Assembly: GCA_016906335.1 (NCBI GenBank)
Contig: JADEYG010000015.1
Coordinates: 1-64,000 of the forward strand
Origin: Novakomyces olei
Taxonomy: Eukaryota > Ascomycota > Novakomycetes > Novakomycetales > Novakomycetaceae
Reading direction: 5' to 3'
DNA: 64,000 nt
This document shows, piece by piece, positions 1-10,195 of this stretch. The notes beneath the pieces were generated by a model. It made no database searches, had not been told where the DNA came from, and saw nothing but the letters and a program-made list of their open reading frames with translations. The position numbers were made by a program, and so were the translations under genes. The number at the start of each line of letters is the position of its first letter. The stretch's first letter is position 1.

Positions 1-92
1 AACCCTAACTAACCCTAACTAACCCTAACTAACCCTGACTAACCCTAACCCTAACTAACCCCTAACCCTGACTAACCCTAACTAACCCTGAC
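1..92. repeat. Telomere repeat tract
   Basis: Near-perfect 10-base repeats AACCCTAACT (GGGTTAGTTA on the other strand), with interspersed AACCCTGACT units (GGGTTAGTCA) and a few slipped units. The C-rich strand reads 5'->3' from base 1, as expected at the left end of a chromosome. GGGTTAGTCA is the repeat known from Yarrowia lipolytica. The mixture suggests a related or variable telomerase template. Confidence 0.95.
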
Positions 93-340
93 ACAATCTT
101 TCTTTCAATTACTCTCCTTTTTCAACCTTTTTTTGCCAAAATCTACATAAATCTATTCCCATTTTCTACTTCTATTTCCCATCTCAACTCCAACTCTCTC
201 CATCCTTTTCTTTATCCAACAATCTCAACAAATTTCTCTACTCCACTCCCTGATAAACAACCCTAACCCTAATAAAACAACTTCCTCATACATTATAATA
301 CCACATACATTATCCCAATAATTACCCCTAACCCTAACTG
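93..340. other. Telomere-adjacent C/T-rich spacer with two telomere-like scraps
   Basis: No gene. The DNA is rich in C and T on this strand and contains two short AACCCTAACCCTAA-like scraps near 260-275 and 317-332. Confidence 0.6.
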
Positions 341-1170
341 AACAAATCTCATACATTATGCCCCCATACATTAATGCCCATACATTAATTTACCATACAT
401 TATTCCTCTATACATTATTCATCCATACATTATTCATCCATACATTATTCCTCCATACATTAATGCCCATACATTAATTTACCATACATTATTCCTCTAT
501 ACATTATTCATCCATACATTATTCATCCATACATTATTCCTCCATACATTATTCCTCCATACATTATTCTACCATACATTATTCTACCATATATTATAAT
601 ACCATACATTATAATGCCATATATTATTATACCATACATTATAATGCCATATATTATTCTACCATACATTATTATACATACATTACTTTACCATACATTA
701 TTCCTCCATACATTATTCTACCATATATTATTATACATACATTACTTTACAATACATTATTTTACTATATATTATTATACCACACATTATTATACATACA
801 TTATTCCTCCATACATTATTCCTCCATACATTATTATACATACATTACTTTACAATACATTATTATACCATACATTATTATACATACATTATTCACTTTA
901 CAATACATTATTTTACCATATATTATTATACCACACATTATTATACATACATTATTCCTCCATACATTATTCCTCCATACATTATTATACATACATTACT
1001 TTACAATAACTTTACAATACATTATTCTACCATATATTATTATACCATACATTATTATACCATACATTATTATACATACATTATTCCTATACATTAAATT
1101 ACCATACATTATTATACTATACATTATTATACATACATTGCTTTACAATAAATTATTCTACTATACATTA
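341..1170. repeat. AT-rich minisatellite, ATACATTATT core
   Basis: Tandem units of about 14-16 bases of the form CCATACATTATTCCT, with variants ending in TATAC, TTTAC or AATG. Higher-order doubling is visible (for example 400-480 resembles 480-560). The open frame across it only translates the repeat. A short outlying block of the same motif occurs at about 2446-2535. Confidence 0.9.
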
Positions 1171-1439
1171 TTATAATGCCACATAAAATGCATCCTGCGC
1201 CGTCATGAGCTTTTTATAAATCTTTAAACCCATATATCTCCATAATTACTAATCCAATCTTGTAAACAAGTATATATTTACACTCCTACTGCACCCCTCT
1301 ATCCAACCATACACTTTTTGTAAAAACACTTGTTCATTCGACGTTTTGTCACCTCTACACATGGACTACACACTCTTAATTTTTCTTATTTTTCTGACGT
1401 TTTTCTTATTATACTTTATTACTATGGGGCTCTCTCTAT
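1171..1439. other. AT-rich subtelomeric spacer
   Basis: No gene or clear repeat. The last part (about 1410-1440, TTACTATGGGGCTCTC) is duplicated near 1920-1945, marking the left edge of a repeated subtelomeric unit. Confidence 0.5.
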
Positions 1440-1905
1440 AATATTTTTATTATATTATCAGATAGCTATAATATGTGTAGACCATCTTGTATAATAATTA
1501 TATTTTATAAATTCAGCAACCCTACCCTCGCCGCAATATGGTTTGCCAATGTTTTGGAATTAAGGCGGAAACTATTTTTGCTCTTACGTCGTTCTTACCC
1601 CCGTTTATGCCAATTTCCTTAGCATTCCCGCGCAATTTCCCATATTATAATTTGGAATTTAGTCGGAAAATTCTCCCTAAAAAACCCTGCCTCCACGTTT
1701 CTCCTACCATTCTTATTAGAATTACGCCATAATTCGCGGGAATGCTAAGGAAATTGGCATGACCCCCCCCTCATACATTAATTATTTTTCGAAATGGAAT
1801 TATGGCGTAAAGGAAAAGCGAAAACCCTGACTAGAATTATACATAATAAGAATCGCATTACATAAAAATGGAATTTCGCCATAATTCCGTCTTGAATATA
1901 TCTAG
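1440..1905. repeat. Subtelomeric foldback unit A
   Basis: Composite repeat. It starts with a TATTATATTATCAGATA-like segment and a CAGCAACCCTACCCTCGCCG segment, followed by two stem-loops. Stem 1 pairs 1607-1632 perfectly with 1735-1760 (26 bp). Stem 2 pairs 1796-1807 with 1877-1888 (12 bp perfect). The stems are joined by ATGACCCCCCCCTCATACAT. Each loop holds AAACCCTG. Related units occur near 2.1, 6.9, 7.2, 10.4, 16.5 and 24.7 kb. Confidence 0.8.
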
Positions 1906-2360
1906 TTTTTCTTATTATACTCTATTACTATGGTGCTCTCTCCATAATAACTATATTATATTATCAGATAACTATACTATGTGCCATGTGCGATGCAATA
2001 ATATTATTATTTATAATATACCCTTACCCTACCCCAAGCAATGGCTGTGATGAATTTATCAAAAATCCACAGCCTATCAATATTTCGTCGATATGTCAGC
2101 TTGCGCTACTGTATTATCCAATAGCATCGCTGTATTCAGCGATATTTCGTCGAAATGTCGCAACTTTTTTAGGGGAACTTTTCGCAGTTTAATATATGGC
2201 AATCCACTAGCGCCTTGCGACATTTCGCCGAAATATCAGTGATAGGGTTTTCTCGAATTTTAGACATAATGCAATTATTATACAAAAAAAATAATACCAG
2301 CTGACATTTCGTCGAAATGTCGCTAGTAATAATAGCTAGGCGTAATGCGCGCTGGAATAT
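1906..2360. repeat. Subtelomeric foldback unit with GACATTTCG palindromes
   Basis: Starts with the same TATTATATTATCAGATAAC segment as the neighbouring units. It then carries four palindromes built on GACATTTCG/CGAAATGTC: about 2085-2100, 2138-2161, 2217-2237 and 2303-2321 (the last perfect). An AGGGTTTTCTC core lies at about 2243. It ends at GGAATATGTA, a boundary shared with other units. An inverted relative lies at 16470-16700. Confidence 0.75.
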
Positions 2361-2718
2361 GTACGTCTTGTATAATAATTATAATTTATAAGTTCAGCAA
2401 CCCTACCCTCGCTGCAATATGGATTGCCAATGATTTGGAATTAGGGTCCTCCATACATTAATCCTCCATTTATTAATCCTCATACAATAATCTTCATACA
2501 ATAATACTCCATACAATAATCCTCCATACATTATTGCATAACTTGCGCATTACTTATAAAATTGCTCTCCATACTATAGTTATAGTTGAATAAATTCGTG
2601 ATGCCACACTCGACATATAATAGGTTTCAATTCATAAATTTTCCATTATATCTATGAATCCTGCATACGTTGAATCACATATTAATACAATAAATGAAGA
2701 TAAATTAGATCCAACAAA
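2361..2718. other. Partial repeat unit and spacer downstream of helicase
   Basis: 2361-2450 repeats the TCTTGTATAATAATTATA...CAACCCTACCCTCGC segment of unit A. 2446-2535 holds a few CCATACATTAAT units. The rest, up to the helicase stop codon, shows nothing recognisable. Confidence 0.55.
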
Positions 2719-5271
2719 CTACTTTTGTTCCGCCATTTTGGTTGGCCTGTCATTGCTGAAATACCAATGCACGAACTTTACACCCGCTATTTGTGTGGGA
2801 CCGATTGTGATTTGACCGGCCCACAATAAGCATGCTGTGCCTTTGGCCGGTAAAGCTTCACCAGTCCAGGTTTTTAGTTTGTCTTTCATTTCTAATTTTT
2901 CGTGTGCTAATTCAAATATAGTAAATAACGATGGCATGATCTTGTCTGAATATTGACATTGCCGTTCCTCTTTCTCAAATGCCGTCCGACATATTGTTTG
3001 AGGTAGGTAGCACCGATAGCAAACGCTCCCAGATTTTATCCAATTTCGCTGATTTGCTTTCAATACTGTTCTTTTGGCGTCCAAGTACAAAAACTTTATC
3101 CTGTTCCGGCATTGGCCAAAGCCGTGTGAGTACTGACTAGCACCGGAAAGGAGACACAAAACACATTTGTCTGAAAGATAAAGCATTAAATTGTGAATAT
3201 CTTCAGCAATTATGATGTTCGACCGATCTCTCTGTAACACGGCTTGTCGACCATATCGGCAATCGGGCTGCCTCTCGTTTGCTTCAGCCCGGACCTTGCG
3301 GCGCTTCGACATCTGACATAAGTCACAATGATTCTCGTCCGTCTGACATCGCGCTAAGTCTTCATCATAGTCGTTGAAATATCTGTCTAGTACTAATCTC
3401 CTGCACTCTGTTTCATGTACATATCTTCTCAATGGTTTCTCCATTGTGCTTAGATCATCCTCACTAAATATGATTAGGCTCTCGGCTCTTCTGCCATCTC
3501 TTCCAGCACGTCCTGATTCTTGGAAATAGTCTACCAAACTGTAAGGCGCTTTGGCATGCACAACCAGTCTCACATGTTGGAAATCAACACCAGTTCCAAT
3601 AGCAGTCGTTCCAACTAATACTTTGCTTTTCTCACCTAATATCCACCGATTTATTATTCCAGCCTTCTCAGCAAAGCTAAGCTTTGATGTTATGCAATGC
3701 GCACGACTAGCAATAGCAATTGTTTCGGCGTCTGACTTTGTTCTTGCGATACACATTACGCGATCATCTTCATCTTTGAATTCAAATTGTTTCAGAGTAT
3801 TTATTACTTCGGACTGTAGTGCTCCAGTAGCTTGCCTCGCTTTGTAAACAATGTTGTGTCTACGACATCGTACTTTAAACCAAGTCGGATTCTCTAGCAC
3901 AAAATGGTCTATAAATTCGCTCCTTTTGCACGGAGGAAGCGTTGCCGACAAGAGCACTATTGGTACATCCAATAGTCTTAAACTAGGTATTTGTTGAATT
4001 GCCTTTCTGTATGACGTAGTAAATGCCAAATGGCATTCATCGACTACCAATCGATCAAGAATTCCTCTTTGGCGTAAAAGTGTTAAATATTGCCGTCCCG
4101 AGTCCGACACAGCTGTCTCCACCGACATCAAGGTTAAGCGATAAAACTTTTGCGGCGAATCATTCGCGGTCCATATTCCAGTGTCGATCCCCACTAGTTT
4201 GGACCGACGTTCCACATCAATCATCAACGCCACAAATGGTAAAACCATCACTGTGCATGAAGCTTGCGGCAAGCAAGCTGCAACCTGGATTACACATGTC
4301 TTTCCAAACCCAGTAGGAAATACAATAACTATTTCCTGTACCTTTCGGGCAACTGCTACAATAGCATCCGCCTGTATTGCAGCACGGAATTCAAAATCAG
4401 AACCAAACAGCTCTTTTGCTTTTCTAAATGCATTCTTTTTCAGTTGACCAATGGAGACTTCCAAATCTTCTGGTACTGCTTTAGTATTTTCGATCTTGTC
4501 CGTAGCATGAATATATTGTTCAGACATTTTGAAGAAATCCGCCCATGACTGACACGCCTTCCAACTATGGTTGAGCCAAAGATCAGCCGTATTCTTCAAA
4601 CCGCTACTGTTTCCGTACATTGTACTGTGTGTTGCGACACTGTGATTCGATAGGTGTATTAAATTGACAGCATTATGAGTCATAGTAAGACCTTCATCAT
4701 CGTCACTGTTGTCCTCAACGTCTGCGATGTGTTTTGAGAATTTGACATTTATAATGGACGAAGCAATCTGCCGCCAGGCAGATATTGACAACGTTGGAAC
4801 ACTTGCATGTGCGCAAGACTGCTCGAAGTACCGAGAAAGGCACTTACCGTCCCATTCCTTTCCATGTGACACAAATAATGCCGTTTGAGATAGTGCGTTC
4901 CCGAGGACACCCTGTAAGTATTCAGTAAACGGTTGAATATAAATCAAATAATTCAGAACCAAGTTCCCCACTTCGTGAGTTAGAAACCGTGCAAGGACTC
5001 GCGGGCGCCCAGTAATGTTTTGTGTTTTAGTATAGGTTGTATATACTAGCATCTGTCCATCTTTAATAAATATATTTCGCCCTCTCCTTCCATTTCTGAA
5101 CCATATAGTTATGGTTTCCGTACCGCGCAATGGGGGCGCTGATATTGTTAATAGTGTCCATATCCATCGCAAAAATGTGTGTACCGCAGCCAAATACCGC
5201 GCAATGGCTGATTTGTCCCAGTCTCCTGTTCCGTTATGAAAATAAGTTGTTAGACGTGTATTTGATTGCAA
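2719..5271 (-). CDS. Telomere-linked RecQ-type DNA helicase, C-terminal part
   Basis: ATP-dependent helicase of the subtelomeric RecQ family. Seen: motif I FPTGFGKT near residue 325, DECH box near 412, LLSATLPP near 442, and QESGRAGRDG near 585. A Cys-rich tail (about 670-760, with CLLSG and CYRC) may bind zinc. Upstream of the helicase core, residues 30-170 contain PPLRGTE and a fold-like stretch common in fungal telomere-linked helicases, possibly derived from a tyrosine recombinase. The listed start is a TTG. The frame is open upstream to about 5320 and clearly continues the protein encoded at 5291-6829, so this is one gene broken by a frame change. It is transcribed toward the telomere, as is usual for such helicases. 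Natural substrate and role are inferred only. Confidence 0.85.
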   Translation of the reverse strand: MQSNTRLTTYFHNGTGDWDKSAIARYLAAVHTFLRWIWTLLTISAPPLRGTETITIWFRNGRRGRNIFIKDGQMLVYTTYTKTQNITGRPRVLARFLTHEVGNLVLNYLIYIQPFTEYLQGVLGNALSQTALFVSHGKEWDGKCLSRYFEQSCAHASVPTLSISAWRQIASSIINVKFSKHIADVEDNSDDDEGLTMTHNAVNLIHLSNHSVATHSTMYGNSSGLKNTADLWLNHSWKACQSWADFFKMSEQYIHATDKIENTKAVPEDLEVSIGQLKKNAFRKAKELFGSDFEFRAAIQADAIVAVARKVQEIVIVFPTGFGKTCVIQVAACLPQASCTVMVLPFVALMIDVERRSKLVGIDTGIWTANDSPQKFYRLTLMSVETAVSDSGRQYLTLLRQRGILDRLVVDECHLAFTTSYRKAIQQIPSLRLLDVPIVLLSATLPPCKRSEFIDHFVLENPTWFKVRCRRHNIVYKARQATGALQSEVINTLKQFEFKDEDDRVMCIARTKSDAETIAIASRAHCITSKLSFAEKAGIINRWILGEKSKVLVGTTAIGTGVDFQHVRLVVHAKAPYSLVDYFQESGRAGRDGRRAESLIIFSEDDLSTMEKPLRRYVHETECRRLVLDRYFNDYDEDLARCQTDENHCDLCQMSKRRKVRAEANERQPDCRYGRQAVLQRDRSNIIIAEDIHNLMLYLSDKCVLCLLSGASQYSHGFGQCRNRIKFLYLDAKRTVLKANQRNWIKSGSVCYRCYLPQTICRTAFEKEERQCQYSDKIMPSLFTIFELAHEKLEMKDKLKTWTGEALPAKGTACLLWAGQITIGPTQIAGVKFVHWYFSNDRPTKMAEQK

Positions 5272-5290
5272 TAGACGAACGAGCCAGTTT

Positions 5291-6829
5291 TCATGTTCTT
5301 TTAAATAAATAATGTTTGTTTTCAGCTGCTATCCCAAACCAGTAGCCAGGCTGTGAAATATGAATTAAATCACGAAGAGATTTTGTCGAAAGAAATTTGT
5401 AGTTGATTCCAAACAAAAGACTGTCGCTTAAAATTCCGTAGGCTGCCAAAACTGCGCGTTTGTATAAAATTGTGATTTCGGCCATTCGTAGAGAACTTCC
5501 TCTGTAAGAGACTTCTCTCTCTGCAATATCCCAGGTACATTGGTGCGGATTAACATAATATTTTGTATACTGAAAAAGATAAGCTCTCCAATTAAGAAGA
5601 ACTCCAACCGCAGTACTTCTTGATGGGTTGAGAAACTGCTCAACTAAAATGTCCAAGTTTGAACTAGCCTCTCCCGGCTGCGAGCAAGCCTCTTCAAACA
5701 AAGTTAATTGAGCGCAGTAAATCAATCCAGATAATATCGTATTAAATCCATTAGGCGGTTTCCAGCCTTTTGAAGCATCTCCTTGATATAAATAAGCACA
5801 TGATGCACAAAAGCTTAAGAGTGCAGAATCAAAATCGTTGTTTTTAATTGGTTGTTTTAAAAGATATAAACCAATATAAAAAAGAAACCGTCGCGCAGTA
5901 TCAAATAGACCAGCTTTGATTGCAAGTACAGTCCCCTCGACATTAGCCCTTTGAGCGTCGTCACAGTTCAACATCAGTCGAGTAATGAAAAATCGAATTG
6001 CCTGAGCCCAGTACGAAAAATATCTTTTCTTAGTCGCAGGTAAAGTTGTTCGTCGAAAGTGGCGCACTCGTCCAGAATTGTCCGGCACAAAACTACTCAG
6101 TCTAGTCGCCATAGCTGAAGTCATTTTCATATTGCTTTCATCAAATATATTGTTATATAAAAGCTCGATTTGTTCATCAATACTGTCAAGCACTGTGGAT
6201 TCGAAATTGCTCAGGTTTTCCGTTTGTAAACAGACTCGATCAAACCCAAACTTCGTGACCCACGGTGGAATGTCTCTTTGATCGACATCACTTTCTGTTG
6301 CAGCACTGGGAAGGGTTATAAGGGTCTTTTCCAAGAACTTTCCTACAACGCCCTCCGCGGCTGAATTTGAGCTTGGTTTTAAACCATCTTTCGCAGCAAC
6401 ACGAAAATATTTCAGAAATTGATTCTCTGTAAAACAAGTTTGTAGGGGTGAACAAACAATATGATCTTTTGATGTTCGAACAGTATGTTCTTTTGAGATA
6501 TGCTGCTCAATGACCTTTCGCGATGTTGAAGCAGCATCATAGCAAAAACTGCAGTAGTAGCCTTGGCAAACCTTTAGAAATAATAACGGTTCAACCACTT
6601 CACGCAGGCTCGGCGTGCTCCAATATATATTCAAAACAGGAGCGATATTCACGTCGTTTGCATTAATTACAGAAAGTGCAATTTGAAGTTCAGTTGACTT
6701 TAGCTTATGCGCCTGACGCAAATGCCTTTCGGCTGCGTTGGTTCCAACCTCGACCTTTACGCATGCCCGACAAGCCTTGCAAGCAACTACCTTTAAACCA
6801 AAGGCCTCCTCGATTCCCAAGTACTCCAT
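5291..6829 (-). CDS. Telomere-linked helicase, N-terminal zinc-finger part
   Basis: 512 residues from a good ATG. Two Cys2-His2-like fingers are visible: CKACRAC...HLRQAH at about residues 18-44 and CSFC...HISKEH near 94-114. These resemble the OrsD/DUF3505-type N-terminus that precedes RecQ cores in fungal subtelomeric helicases. The end of this frame reads QPGYWFGIAAEN and runs directly into the next frame over a run of four A bases near 5300-5303. Removing one A would place both parts in a single protein of about 1,375 residues. It is therefore either a true pseudogene or a homopolymer sequencing error. No intron with GT...AG ends explains the break. Confidence 0.7.
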   Translation of the reverse strand: MEYLGIEEAFGLKVVACKACRACVKVEVGTNAAERHLRQAHKLKSTELQIALSVINANDVNIAPVLNIYWSTPSLREVVEPLLFLKVCQGYYCSFCYDAASTSRKVIEQHISKEHTVRTSKDHIVCSPLQTCFTENQFLKYFRVAAKDGLKPSSNSAAEGVVGKFLEKTLITLPSAATESDVDQRDIPPWVTKFGFDRVCLQTENLSNFESTVLDSIDEQIELLYNNIFDESNMKMTSAMATRLSSFVPDNSGRVRHFRRTTLPATKKRYFSYWAQAIRFFITRLMLNCDDAQRANVEGTVLAIKAGLFDTARRFLFYIGLYLLKQPIKNNDFDSALLSFCASCAYLYQGDASKGWKPPNGFNTILSGLIYCAQLTLFEEACSQPGEASSNLDILVEQFLNPSRSTAVGVLLNWRAYLFQYTKYYVNPHQCTWDIAEREVSYRGSSLRMAEITILYKRAVLAAYGILSDSLLFGINYKFLSTKSLRDLIHISQPGYWFGIAAENKHYLFKRT

Positions 6830-6889
6830 GACTGAGTATATCTGTTCAAGTCTTTAATTACTACTAGAAACATGCTGTAATCTATTTTC
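6830..6889. other. Short 5' region of helicase gene
   Basis: AT-rich, no clear promoter element assigned. Confidence 0.3.
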
Positions 6890-7214
6890 GATATAATGCG
6901 AATCTTATTATTAATAGTGTGAATTTCCTTTCCGTCGTCGCGATTTTTACCATATATTAACCTGGAATTATGCAGTAAAATCTACCCTCGAAAACCCTGT
7001 TTGACTATTTGTTATTCAATTCTTATTAGAATTACGCCGTAATTCGCGACGACGAGCAGCAAATTCACATGACCCCCCTCCCATACATTAATTAATTTTC
7101 AAACTGGAATTACGCCGTAATTCTACGTAGAACACCCTAACAAAAAATATAGCTAATAAAAACTACGATACATATATTTCGAATTACGGCGTAATTCGCG
7201 CAGGAATATGTATA
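6890..7214. repeat. Subtelomeric foldback unit B
   Basis: Two stem-loops as in unit A but with different arm sequences. Stem 1 is 6919-6942 with 7045-7068 (paired at both ends, unpaired in the middle). Stem 2 is 7107-7123 with 7181-7197, each arm itself nearly palindromic (GAATTACGCCGTAATTC). The joining segment is ATGACCCCCCTCCCATACAT. The cores are GAAAACCCTG near 6990 and ACACCCTAAC near 7133. It ends with GGAATATGTATA. Confidence 0.75.
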
Positions 7215-7373
7215 GGAAATTGGCATGACCCCCCCCCCTCATACATTAATTATTTTTCGAAATGGAATTATGGCGTAAAGGAAAAGCGAAAACCCTGACT
7301 AGAATTATACATAATAAGAATCACATTACATAAAAATGGAATTTCGCCATAATTCCGTCTTGAATATATCTAG
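7215..7373. repeat. Second copy of the right half of foldback unit A
   Basis: Nearly identical to 1749-1905: the visible differences are the length of the C run (10 versus 8) and one G/A change. It contains stem 2 (7264-7275 with 7345-7356) but lacks the left partner arm of stem 1. This indicates a recent partial duplication or conversion. Confidence 0.85.
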
Positions 7374-7378
7374 AGCCA

Positions 7379-7915
7379 TTGCCAGAGCACAAAGGAAACA
7401 GTACGAATTGGTCGTCGACCATGACACCTGCCGGGACATTTACAAACGTCCACATTGACCCTGTGGCGTACGGCAGTGTTATATTTGGGATATCAGGAAC
7501 GAAGGTAGTGCTGATGTGGCCTCCTACAGAAGTGAATCTAAGAACTTACGAGGAATATCATCGCTCTACTCAGGGTCGGGTCATACCAAGACACCTCCCT
7601 ACGCTTAAGAGCCTCCATTACAGTGTTTTGAGGAAAGGGATGATGTTGAATATGGAACCGGGAACGCTTCACGCGGTTATCGCTGTCTCGGACAGCTCGT
7701 TACTTGGATACAACTATGCCGCGAAGGACTGTGAATGCCTTCAGCGAGTGGTCGACTGGGAAGCCAAGTTAGCCCAGAAGAGACCAGGGATCAAAAGCGC
7801 GGTGATACAGGAACACCGGACTATGGTGGATTTTTACAGAGAGGTCTACGGGACGGACCTACCAGGGACAGCGAAAAGAGTGTTGTCGGGACTTACTCTC
7901 TTGGAGGGGGAGTAA
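7379..7915 (+). pseudogene. 5'-truncated JmjC-domain protein
   Basis: About 178 codons of a JmjC-type cupin fold. Visible: STMTPAGTFTNVHIDP carrying the HxD iron-binding pair, KVVLMWPPTE, and the distal histidine in MEPGTLHAVIAV. Members of this family are Fe(II)/2-oxoglutarate oxygenases. No proper start is present: the frame is open to the left edge, where a foldback repeat ends at TATATCTAG, and recognisable JmjC sequence begins immediately. The first ATG (7421) falls inside the domain. The left half of the gene was therefore lost when it was joined to the repeat. The TAA stop directly abuts a possible LTR beginning TGTCAGGGG. Whether a short cupin is still made is unknown. Confidence 0.7.
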
Positions 7916-8232
7916 TGTCAGGGGTTGCTTAGAAAGGTGCTGGGAGCACTTGAATAAGCAACTTCGTAGTTTAGTTAGTTAGTTTATTTAGTTGTATTGT
8001 AGGAAGTTGCTTAGAGTAGCGCTTGGAGCGCAGACTCTAGCACTTCTGCAATAAGTTAGTTACTTTAATAGTTTCGTAGAGTGGGATCTTCGGCAAGTAA
8101 CGAGCCGAGCCCAAGTATAAGAAGAGGAGTTCTTCTACTGGGTTCGGGGCGTTACAACAACCAAGGTTCCGCTTAATATAAGTGTCTTGAGATTAGTTCT
8201 TCTATCTGCCTATCCTTTGCTACTCCCTGTCA
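7916..8232 (+). repeat. Possible solo LTR, TGTCAGGGG...CCCTGTCA
   Basis: 317 bp bounded by TG...CA, directly preceded by a purine tract (GGAGGGGGAG) like a polypurine tract. It contains two diverged direct repeats of about 75 bp starting TTGCTTAGA (near 7925 and 8006). No second copy is seen in the window, so the LTR call rests only on end sequence and context. Confidence 0.35.
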
Positions 8233-8242
8233 AGGCCAACGT

Positions 8243-10157
8243 GTGATCTTGGCCGACTTAAGATTACTTTGTATTGAGTCACCCCCTAACATAGAGCTTA
8301 TCAGCCCAGGAAATCAACCTGCGCGAAAAAGAAAAACGTCATCAGAGCAACTAGGAGACGAAAAATTCAGAAAAATAGACCCGCTGCAGGAAATCCTTTC
8401 TGGTGAAAGAAAATTAAATCTTGAAGGGATCTCCAAAGAAAAATTGAAGAAAATCCTTTCCCCCCTTTTCCTTAAAAATGGTCAAAGGAAAATATTAAAC
8501 AGACCCAAAGGAGGCGTTAATCACATTGAAGCTCCTGACATTGAGCCTCAAAATTACAATGAAGCCATCACTGGGCCATTTGGGAATCAGTGGAAAGAAG
8601 CAATAAATAAAGAACTAAAAGCAATGGAAAGAAATGAAGTATGGAAAGTCGTTTCCCAATCACAAAATATACGTACAGTTGGATGCAGATGGGTGTTTAA
8701 ACTGAAACAAGGAGAACAGTCGAATGAAATAATTAGAAAAGCAAGACTAGTAGCACAAGGGTACTCACAGATTTTTGGAAAAGACTATGAAGATACATAC
8801 GCCCCAGTCGCTCGTCCTGACAGCATACGGTGGTTATTAGCTTACAGCGTAATTAAAAATTATGAAATCTATCAAATCGACGTGGATACAGCCTTCCTAT
8901 ATGGTACACTAAAGGAGTCAGTGTACATGAAAAAACCCGATGGAGTGAAAATTAAAAAACCCGGCCTTGTCCTAAAATTAAACAAAAGTCTCTATGGTCT
9001 CAAACAGGCACCAAGATCGTGGAACAGTGAACTGGATTCTACATTGACAAAATACGGTCTAACAAAATCAAACAAAGATTCTGCCATATATTACAATGAC
9101 TCTTTAATTATTGCTGTCTACGTAGATGACCTCATGATCGTCGAAAAACAGAAAGGAAAGAGACTTGAATTTGAATCCTTTTTGAAAACATTTTACTCCA
9201 TCAAGTCACTTGGAAAAATAAAGAGATATCTTGGTATGGACATTACATATGACCGCGACAAAGGAATACTCAAATTGTCACAGTCACAATTTGCTAAGTC
9301 AATTATACGCACTTACGGAGACACTAACCTAAAATACATAAGTCAGCCCATCACAAACATCAATTCACTCTATCATCCCGCGGATGAAAATTATGATTGT
9401 CTGGAAATCTATCCAACTATTATAGGAAAATTAATATATTTGACTGAATGGACAAGACCAGACCTCAGATTTGCAATAAGTATGTTAAGCAAACATACAA
9501 AAAGACAAAATGAAGAACAAATACAGGCCTTAAAACACACCATGAGATATCTAAACGCTACACTGGACACATGTATCACCTACACTAGAGAAAATGATCT
9601 ACAGATACACTCGTGGGGCGACTCTGATTTCGCCGGAGACACTTGCGACAGAAAATCCCGATCAGGATACGTTGTCTCACTAGGAAAAAATAACGGCCCA
9701 ATAGCCTGGAACTCGCAAAAGCAAAAAATTGTAACACCAAGTACAATGATGGCGGAGTTCGAAGCTATGAAACTAACAGTCAATCAAGCCTTGTACTACA
9801 AATATCTAATGGACGAAATTAATAAAGGGCCCGATAACATCCCAATCGTCTACTGCGATAACAACGCCTGCATATTACTTGCAACTAATGGTGGAAACTA
9901 CCAGGGTTCAAAACATCTAAGTAACACCTGCTACTATGTGATGGATATTGTGAGAAATGGACTGGTAAGCATACAGAGATGCCCCTCACGAAACATGAAG
10001 GCAGATGGATTGACCAAGAACCTACTTGGAAACAAATTCACTAAATTTACAAAAATGCTATACAATGAAGAATAACAAAAAAAAAAATAAATACAAGAAT
10101 ACAAAAAGGAAATAAAAGATTCAAGGGGAGTGTTGAAATATGAATCTATTATCCCCT

Positions 10158-10195
<38 letters not shown>

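Noticed and set aside
614-1009. 131-codon open frame rich in HTLLYHTLL repeats
   Set aside because: It is only the translation of the AT-rich minisatellite, with no start context and no unique sequence.
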